Source of the DNA: SVKR01 sp963649145
GTDB taxonomy: Bacteria; Bacillota; Clostridia; Oscillospirales; Oscillospiraceae
Length of the DNA: 7,772 bases
Reading direction: 5' to 3'
NCBI GenBank assembly: GCA_963649145.1
Contig: CAVJGI010000099.1
Span: 1-7,772, forward strand
Part shown: positions 3,181 to 7,772 of the stretch, in pieces
Position numbering within the stretch: position 1 is the first letter of the stretch
Layout of the letters: every line of letters starts with the position of its first letter
The notes under the pieces: model-generated
Databases searched by the model: none
The model's input: the letters and a program-made list of their open reading frames with translations, nothing else
What the model was told of the DNA's origin: nothing
Made by a program: the position numbers and the translations under genes

Positions 3181-4938
3181 TTATTCCGGCTTTTCCGGGG
3201 CGAGGGGCATGGTCCATGCGGTGTGGTCGGTGTGGAGCAGGTGGTGGGCGAGCTCGCCGCAGGGCTCGCCGAGGTATTCTTTGTAGAGGGCTTGGACCTC
3301 CGGGTTTTCGTGGGAGAAGCGGATGGGGTAGGCGAGGTCGTAGCGGTAGAGCTCTCTTGCGCGGGGGGAGGCGAGCTCGCAGCCGTAGTGGATGGGCTGT
3401 CCGCCGCCGCCGGCGCAGCCGCCGGGACATGCCATGACCTCGACAAAGTCGTAATGCACCTCGCCGGCGCGGAGCGCCTCGATGAGGGCGCGCGCGTTGC
3501 CGAGACCGCTGACGACCGCGGTGCGGAGCTTCGTCCCGCCGAGGTCAAATTCCGCCTCCTTCCAGCCGCTGTCGCCGCGGACGGCGCGGAAGGCGTCCGG
3601 CTCCGGGTTCTTGCCCGTGACGATGGCTGCGCAGGTGCGCAGCGCCGCCTCCATAACGCCGCCGGTCGCGCCGAAGATGACCGCCGCGCCGCTCGCCGCG
3701 CCGAGCGGGGAGTCGAACTCCTCCTCGCGCAATAGCGAGACCTCGATCTGGTCGGCGGCGATCATGCGGCACATCTCGCGCGTCGTGAGCGAGAAGTCAA
3801 CGTCCTGCCCGGCTCCGGCGGAGTTCATCGTCGGCAGGGCGCACTCCGCCTTTTTCGCCACGCAGGGCATGACGGACACGCAGACGATGCGCCGCGGGTC
3901 CACGACGAGCTTTTTCGCGAAATAGGTCTTCGTGACCGCGCCGAACATCTGCTGGGGACTCTTCGCGGTGGAGAGATGGGGCACGAGCTCCGGGTACTGG
4001 CTCTTCAGGAAGCGGACCCAGCCGGGGCAGCAGGAGGTGAACATGGGCCAGCCGCCGTCCTCGCCGGTCTGGAGGCGGTGGAGAAACTCCGTGCCCTCCT
4101 CCATGATCGTGAGGTCCGCGGCGTAGTCGGTGTCGAATACGTAGTCAAAGCCGATGCGGTGGAGCGCGGAGACGAGGCGCTTTTCGTTCGCAACGTCCGG
4201 CGAGAGCCCGAACGCCTCGCCCCATGCGACGCGGACGGCGGGCGCGACCTGAACGACGGTGATCTTGTCCGGGTCGTTCAGCGCGCCGTGGAGCCCGAAG
4301 ATGGACTCGGTATCGTCGCGCGCGGTGAGCGCCGCGGTGGGGCAGTGGGTGATGCACTGACCGCAGAGGGCGCAGTCGGCGTCGTGAATGTCGCGGTAGC
4401 CGGAGACGAACACGTCCTGATTCGGCCCGGTATTGGAAACGTCCCAGATGCCGAGCGTCTGGACCTTGTCGCAGAAGTTGACGCATCTCATGCAGCGGAT
4501 GCACTTGCTCGCGTCGCGCACGAGGGGGAAGCTGCGGTCCCAGCGGGCGGCGCGCGGCTCGTAGTGATAGATCTCCTTCTCGCCGCAGTTGAGCGAGTTT
4601 GCGATCTTCTGGAGCTCGCAGCTGCCGCTGCGGATGCAGACGGGGCAGTTCGTGCGGTGCTGGCTGAGCAGCAGCTCGATGTTAGCGCGGCGCGCCTGAC
4701 GCACGCGGAGGGTGTTGGTATAGATCTCCAGCCCCTCGGCGACGTGGTTGTTGCACGCCGGGACGAGGCGCTCAAGTCCCTTGATCTCCACGATGCAGAT
4801 GCGGCAGGCGGAGATCTCGTTCACGCCCTTGAGGTAGCAGAGCGTGGGCACCGGCATGCCGGCGATGCGCGTCGCCTCCAAAATGGTCGTGCCGTCCGGC
4901 ACGGAGACGGGAATGTCGTTGATCTTGACGTTTACCAT
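3181..4938 (-). CDS. hydA: [FeFe]-hydrogenase catalytic subunit, 585 aa
   Basis: Cytosolic iron-only hydrogenase for reversible H2 formation or oxidation. The domains are complete. An N-terminal [2Fe-2S] ferredoxin fold carries Cys34, 45, 48 and 62. A His-Cys3 [4Fe-4S] site has His94, Cys98, 101 and 107. Two [4Fe-4S] clusters use Cys146/149/152/156 and Cys189/192/195/199. The H-cluster domain has motif L1 TSCCPGW (301-307), L2 MPCVAKKAE (357-365) and L3 EVMACPGGC (500-508) followed by AGGGGQP. The C-terminus carries the small-subunit-like helix region (NPEVQALYKEYLGEPCG...HHLLHTDH). The start at 4938 has GGAGG 8 nt upstream and overlaps the preceding gene by 7 nt, so translation is coupled. 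A longer frame from 5004 exists but would run deep into the upstream gene. No H-cluster ligand is missing, so the enzyme should be active if the maturases HydE/F/G exist elsewhere; they are not in this window. With its partner it fits HydDB group A2. Confidence 0.96.
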   Translation of the reverse strand: MVNVKINDIPVSVPDGTTILEATRIAGMPVPTLCYLKGVNEISACRICIVEIKGLERLVPACNNHVAEGLEIYTNTLRVRQARRANIELLLSQHRTNCPVCIRSGSCELQKIANSLNCGEKEIYHYEPRAARWDRSFPLVRDASKCIRCMRCVNFCDKVQTLGIWDVSNTGPNQDVFVSGYRDIHDADCALCGQCITHCPTAALTARDDTESIFGLHGALNDPDKITVVQVAPAVRVAWGEAFGLSPDVANEKRLVSALHRIGFDYVFDTDYAADLTIMEEGTEFLHRLQTGEDGGWPMFTSCCPGWVRFLKSQYPELVPHLSTAKSPQQMFGAVTKTYFAKKLVVDPRRIVCVSVMPCVAKKAECALPTMNSAGAGQDVDFSLTTREMCRMIAADQIEVSLLREEEFDSPLGAASGAAVIFGATGGVMEAALRTCAAIVTGKNPEPDAFRAVRGDSGWKEAEFDLGGTKLRTAVVSGLGNARALIEALRAGEVHYDFVEVMACPGGCAGGGGQPIHYGCELASPRARELYRYDLAYPIRFSHENPEVQALYKEYLGEPCGELAHHLLHTDHTAWTMPLAPEKPE

Positions 4939-6770
4939 GATTTCCGCCTCCCTCCCTTGAACGAGCCCATGCCGAAGTGGTCGCAGCGCAGGCAGCGGCG
5001 GCACTCCTGCGCGACTTCGGGATCGGCGAGCGGGAGCTCGATGGGCTCAAAATTGGTCTTGCGCTCCTCCGGCGCGGTCAGACGCATGTTGGCGCGGCCG
5101 CAGAAGACGAGGTTGCGCAGCACGGGGTCCGGCACGTCCAGATCCTCGCGGATCTCGTGGTGGAAGCCGAGGAAAATGTCGATGTTGTTCGCCGCGACCT
5201 TGCCTGCGGCGATGGCGCGGATGGCGCTCGCGGGACCGGTCACGCAGTCGCCGCCGGCGAAGACCTCCGGCGCGTTGGAGACCGCGCTCCAGTGGTCCGT
5301 CTGGATGACGCCGCGCTGGATGGGGATGCCCTCGTCCTCCATGAAGAAGGTCTCGATGCCCTGCCCGACGGCGACGACGATCACGTCGCACTCGATGCGC
5401 TCGTCCGGCGCGCCGATGCTGACGGCGGCGGCGCGCTCAAAGCTGACCTTGCCGACCATGTTGCGGTTGACCCAGAGCGCCGCGACGGAGCCGTCCGGCT
5501 TTTTCTCGATGCGCACGGGCGTATAGAGGTCAAGCATTTCCGCGCCCTCGGAGAGCGCGCCCTGCACCTCTTCCTTCTGCGCCGTCATCTCGCTGACGCT
5601 GCGGCGGTAGACGATCTTGACGCTCTCCGCGCCGCAGCGGATGGCGCTGCGGGTGCAGTCCATGGCGACGTTGCCGCCGCCGATGACACAGACGCGCTTG
5701 CCGGTGAAGTCCGGGATCTCGCCGTCACCGATGCTGCCGAGCATCTCCACGGCGGAGACGACGCCCTTCGCGTCCTCGCCCTCAATGCCGACCTTCTTGT
5801 CGCTGTGGGCGCCGATGGAGATATAGACCGCGTCATAGTCGCGGCGCAGGCGCTCGATCGTGATGTCCCCGCGGTTGCCGACGGTGCAGCCGAGGCGCAC
5901 CTCCACGCCGGTGGCGAGGATGGCGTCAATGTCCTGCTGGAGCCGCTCGCGCGGCAGACGGTAGCTCGGAATGCCGTAAAGCAGCATGCCGCCGAGCTTT
6001 TTGCGCTTTTCAAACACGGTACACTGGTGGCCCATGAGCTGGAGATAATAAGCCGCGGAGAGCCCGCTGGGACCGCCGCCGATGATGGCGACGCGCTTGC
6101 CCGTGCTCGCCGCGCACTTCGGGGGCGGCACGACGCCGGCACGGTCGACCGCCGTGCGCTTGACGGCGCGGATGTTGACCGGCGCGTCGAGGATGTTGCG
6201 GCGGCAGCGCATCTCGCAGGGGTGCTCGCAGACGAGGGCGCAGGCGGTGGGGAAGGGGTTGTCCTTGCGGATGAGGCGAACGGCGTCGGCATAGCGGCCG
6301 TCGCCCACGAGGGCGATGTAGCCGGGGATGTCCACACCCGCGGGACAGTTGGCGACGCAGGGGATCGCGTGCTCCACGTGCTGGGTACACTGACCCTTTT
6401 CGATATGGGACTCATAGTCCTCGCGGAAGGCGGCGAGACCGTAGAGGATCATCTTCGCCGCTTCATAGCCGACGGCGCAGTCCGCCGCGTGGAGGACGAC
6501 CTGCGCGGTGCGGTCGATGGTGGCGAGCGTCCCCGCCGTGCCGCGGCCATGGAGCACATCGTCCAGCAGATTTGCGATCTGCTGCAAACCGACGCGGCAG
6601 GGGGCGCATTTTCCGCAGGTCTGGGTCTGGCACATCTTCAGGAACGCGAGCGAGAGGTCCACGGGGCATATTCCCGGCGGGCTCGCGATGATGCGCCGTT
6701 CCATAACCTTGTAGACCTGTTCGGCGAGCGCCTGCGCGTCGCCGCGGGTCATGATCGTCATTCTGCTCAA
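4932..6770 (-). CDS. NuoF-tail/GltD-like flavoprotein fusion, hydrogenase partner, 612 aa
   Basis: Predicted electron-transfer partner of the hydrogenase, passing electrons between its iron-sulfur chain and NADP(H). Residues about 12-115 match the C-terminal [4Fe-4S] module of NuoF/HydB: Cys52, 55, 58 and 98, in exact Cx2Cx2Cx39C spacing. The FMN/NADH-binding part of NuoF is absent. Residues about 138-205 are the GltD/NfnB-type N-terminal iron-sulfur domain (Cys138, 142, 181, 185, 189). Then come an FAD Rossmann motif GGGPSG (231-236), an NAD(P) motif GGGNVAMD (364-371) and YRR at 388-390, which in this family favours NADPH, and a second flavin motif AGGDCVTGPASAI. The C-terminus ends in CRRCLRC (590-596). 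The start is uncertain: TTG at 6770 lies 12 nt from AGGGAG, and ATGs at 6761 and 6752 are further away. A strong promoter lies at 6810-6839. It could also be annotated as a glutamate synthase small subunit, but no glutamate synthase large subunit is nearby. Confidence 0.9.
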   Translation of the reverse strand: MSRMTIMTRGDAQALAEQVYKVMERRIIASPPGICPVDLSLAFLKMCQTQTCGKCAPCRVGLQQIANLLDDVLHGRGTAGTLATIDRTAQVVLHAADCAVGYEAAKMILYGLAAFREDYESHIEKGQCTQHVEHAIPCVANCPAGVDIPGYIALVGDGRYADAVRLIRKDNPFPTACALVCEHPCEMRCRRNILDAPVNIRAVKRTAVDRAGVVPPPKCAASTGKRVAIIGGGPSGLSAAYYLQLMGHQCTVFEKRKKLGGMLLYGIPSYRLPRERLQQDIDAILATGVEVRLGCTVGNRGDITIERLRRDYDAVYISIGAHSDKKVGIEGEDAKGVVSAVEMLGSIGDGEIPDFTGKRVCVIGGGNVAMDCTRSAIRCGAESVKIVYRRSVSEMTAQKEEVQGALSEGAEMLDLYTPVRIEKKPDGSVAALWVNRNMVGKVSFERAAAVSIGAPDERIECDVIVVAVGQGIETFFMEDEGIPIQRGVIQTDHWSAVSNAPEVFAGGDCVTGPASAIRAIAAGKVAANNIDIFLGFHHEIREDLDVPDPVLRNLVFCGRANMRLTAPEERKTNFEPIELPLADPEVAQECRRCLRCDHFGMGSFKGGRRKSW

Positions 6771-6809
6771 GGTTTATATTCACTCCCTCAGTTGTTGTTC
6801 GTAACTAAC

Positions 6810-6839
6810 ATTATAGCGCGGGACGGACCGCTGTGTCAA
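6810..6839 (-). promoter_or_regulatory. Consensus promoter of the hydrogenase operon
   Basis: On the (-) strand a perfect TTGACA (6839-6834), an 18-nt spacer and a perfect TATAAT (6815-6810), about 40 nt upstream of the start. The -35 and the spacer lie between the arms of an 11-bp inverted repeat (6813-6823 and 6841-6851), one arm of which reaches into the -10 box. Confidence 0.9.
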
Positions 6840-6851
6840 ATCCCGCGCTAT
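6813..6851. promoter_or_regulatory. 11-bp inverted repeat enclosing the hydrogenase promoter
   Basis: ATAGCGCGGGA (6813-6823) and TCCCGCGCTAT (6841-6851) are perfect arms 17 nt apart. The repeat could be an operator for a dimeric regulator or, in a read-through transcript from the upstream gene, a hairpin. Read on (+), it is followed by a T run (6851-6856), so it would resemble a (+) terminator, but no (+) gene precedes it. Confidence 0.6.
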
Positions 6852-6856
6852 TTTTT

Positions 6857-6889
6857 GTAAAAATGGGCAAAATGGTTTTTTATTTTGCC
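6857..6889 (-). terminator. Weak terminator of the ECF-like gene
   Basis: On the (-) strand GGCAAAAT (6889-6882) and ATTTTGCC (6873-6866) form an 8-bp stem with an A-rich loop, overlapping the stop codon of the membrane protein gene. It is followed by CATTTTTAC. The low GC content of the stem suggests incomplete termination, allowing some read-through into the hydrogenase genes. Confidence 0.5.
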
Positions 6890-7416
6890 GCTTTGCCGGA
6901 CTGGGCGCGGCGCAGGGCGAGATAGACGACGGTCGCGAGGCAGCCGCCGATGAGCGCGGTGGCGAGCTGGGGCCATGTGAACATCGCAGCGACGGCGGCG
7001 AGCTTCGCCTCCGGGACGACGAGCGGGGCGACGATCTTCGCGACGAGCAGCCAGAGTGCGAGGAATTTCACGGCGGCGGCGATGACCACCGCGCCGAAGG
7101 AGAGCGCCTTTGCCTTTTTCATAAAGCGCGGCAGCAGCAGCGCGAGGAGCACGACATACACCGCGTTGCCCACGGCGATGCAGGGGACGAGCTGGATGAA
7201 TTTCGGCCCGATGCCGAGCAGAAACGCCAGAAACGGCGAGACGACTGCGACGATGACGCCGCCGCCGGCGCCGACCGCGAGCGCGGTCACGGCGAGGATG
7301 AGGTTCACGCAGGAGCCCGTGATGAGCTGCTGGTTCAGACTTTTGGTGACGAACTGCACGCAGACGAGCAGCGCAAGGCAGATCGCCGTGCGGGTGATCC
7401 ATTGGGTCTTAGTCAT
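6880..7416 (-). CDS. ECF transporter S-component-like membrane protein, 178 aa
   Basis: An integral membrane protein with about five to six hydrophobic segments: residues about 10-25, 36-52, 54-70, 74-98, 104-133 and 145-167. A short basic N-terminus (MTKTQWITRTAI) and a basic C-terminal tail (RRAQSGKAAK) are present. Size and the small-residue-rich segments (LITGSCVNLILAVTALAVG) fit the substrate-binding S-component of energy-coupling-factor vitamin/metal transporters, which borrow the EcfA/EcfT module from elsewhere. The substrate cannot be read from the sequence. GGAGG lies 8 nt upstream of the ATG, and a promoter (TTTACA/TAAAGT) gives a leader of only about 30 nt, leaving no space for a riboswitch. 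It precedes the hydrogenase operon on the same strand, 109 nt away, but that operon has its own strong promoter. A functional link, such as supply of a cofactor or metal, is speculation. Confidence 0.75.
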   Translation of the reverse strand: MTKTQWITRTAICLALLVCVQFVTKSLNQQLITGSCVNLILAVTALAVGAGGGVIVAVVSPFLAFLLGIGPKFIQLVPCIAVGNAVYVVLLALLLPRFMKKAKALSFGAVVIAAAVKFLALWLLVAKIVAPLVVPEAKLAAVAAMFTWPQLATALIGGCLATVVYLALRRAQSGKAAK

Positions 7417-7452
7417 AGTTTTATCCTCCGGGGTATCGGTTTTTACCCTTCT

Positions 7453-7482
7453 ACTTTACCATACCGGAGCGGGGCTTGTAAA
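7453..7482 (-). promoter_or_regulatory. Promoter of the ECF-like gene
   Basis: On the (-) strand TTTACA (7482-7477), an 18-nt spacer and TAAAGT (7458-7453). It matches the consensus reasonably and lies between the gene and structured repeat copy B. Confidence 0.5.
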
Positions 7483-7505
7483 GAATTGATATTTTCTTGT
7501 CGGGG

Positions 7506-7681
7506 TCAACCGAGACCCGCTGCGCTGGGCTCTCGGTTGAAGGGGATTCACTCCGCTCAGCGCACGCCCCTTCGGGGCGCACGTTCCCTCCGCGCAGAGT
7601 ATTTTTCGGCACGCACGTGTCGCGCCGAAAAATAATTTAATTCTATTCACGCCTGCGGGCGCGAACTCTGCGAGGCTTTTT
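7506..7681 (+). repeat. Structured intergenic repeat, copy B
   Basis: Second copy of the element at 1959-2134, same orientation on the (+) strand. Hairpin 1 is TCAACCGAGA (7506-7515) with TCTCGGTTGA (7531-7540). Hairpin 2 is CGCCCC (7565-7570) with GGGGCG (7574-7579) around a TTC loop. Hairpin 3 is 7600-7610 with 7624-7634 (U-rich base). Hairpin 4 is 7646-7653 with 7658-7665 (one A/C mismatch). CGCAGAGT (7593-7600) pairs perfectly with ACTCTGCG (7665-7672), closing hairpins 3 and 4 into a branched fold. It ends GAGGCTTTTT. No (+) gene in the window precedes it; it sits upstream of the divergent ECF-like gene. Confidence 0.8.
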
Positions 7682-7689
7682 AAAGCGGC

Positions 7690-7716
7690 GCGTCCCGCCC
7701 GGAACGGGCGGGACGC
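7690..7716. other. 12-bp GC-rich perfect hairpin after repeat copy B
   Basis: Positions 7690-7701 and 7705-7716 form perfect 12-bp arms around a GAA loop, 8 nt after the T run that ends copy B. Unlike the hairpin after copy A it has no U tract on either strand, so it may be a decayed terminator or a cruciform-prone spacer. Confidence 0.6.
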
Positions 7717-7756
7717 TCAGCTTGTCAAAGAACTTCCAAACCGCCCCGGTTTCTGG

Positions 7757-7762
7757 TATAAT
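7757..7762 (+). promoter_or_regulatory. -10 box for a gene beyond the window
   Basis: A perfect TATAAT. The hexamer 17 nt upstream (TTCCAA, 7734-7739) is a poor -35, so the call rests on the -10 alone. The gene it would serve lies to the right of the window end. Confidence 0.45.
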
Positions 7763-7772
7763 GGAAGAAACG

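Noticed and set aside
3181..6770. A trimeric NADH/ferredoxin bifurcating hydrogenase (HydABC, group A3)
   Set aside because: There is no NuoE/HydC-like gene and no full NuoF/HydB with FMN and NADH sites; only the tail module is present, fused to a GltD-like unit.
6785..6812. Rex-type redox operator near the hydrogenase start
   Set aside because: The GTTAGTTACGAACAAC sequence has only weak symmetry and does not match the TTGTGA/TCACAA or TTGTTA/TAACAA pattern.
4977..6860. A 627-codon open frame on the (+) strand, longer than the gene on the other strand
   Set aside because: It lies antisense to the NuoF-tail/GltD fusion, has an Asp/Ala/Val-rich repetitive composition and no recognisable domain. 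It is the usual GC-driven shadow of a high-GC gene. The 516-codon (+) frame at 3976-5526 and others nearby are rejected for the same reason.
7417..7505. Riboswitch in front of the ECF-like gene
   Set aside because: The predicted leader is about 30 nt, too short. Copy B lies upstream of the promoter and would not be in this transcript.

Overview
The window looks like a chromosomal segment of an anaerobic, GC-rich Clostridia bacterium, probably of the Oscillospiraceae type. This is an inference from TTGACA/TATAAT-type promoters, AGGAGG-type ribosome sites, a DUF2089 regulator, an ECF-type membrane protein and an [FeFe]-hydrogenase; no 16S or other taxonomic marker is present.

Positions 1-1016 are AT-richer than the rest and hold three very small genes. 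A 44-codon TTG-start reading frame (-) and an 80-residue HTH protein (+) diverge from a shared AT-rich promoter region. A second HTH protein (84 residues, -) converges on the 80-residue gene, and its intrinsic terminator lies across that gene's 3' end. This looks like a piece of accessory DNA or a regulator cluster. At 1083-1390 is a complete (-) strand tRNA operon: consensus promoter, tRNA-Thr(TGT), tRNA-Tyr(GTA), terminator. At 1442-1952 (+) two overlapping genes encode a helical protein of unknown function and a protein carrying only a sigma region-4-like HTH.

At 1959-2134 lies a structured repeat of about 175 nt that recurs, diverged but with compensating base-pair changes, at 7506-7681. 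The first copy is followed by a strong terminator. This repeat family is the most unusual thing in the window. Next, on the (-) strand, come a DUF2089 zinc-ribbon/HTH regulator with its own consensus promoter and an overlapping 22-codon hydrophobic reading frame.

Positions 3124-6839 form a two-gene hydrogenase operon on the (-) strand. The first gene fuses the [4Fe-4S] tail module of NuoF/HydB to a GltD/NfnB-like flavoprotein. The second, overlapping it by 7 nt, is a complete [FeFe]-hydrogenase. Together they should form a cytosolic enzyme linking H2/H+ to NADP(H), matching the 'glutamate-synthase-linked' (HydDB group A2) class. Upstream, on the same strand but with its own promoter, is a small ECF transporter S-component-like membrane protein. 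The last 350 bases hold the second structured repeat, a 12-bp GC hairpin, and a -10 box for a (+) gene that starts beyond the window.
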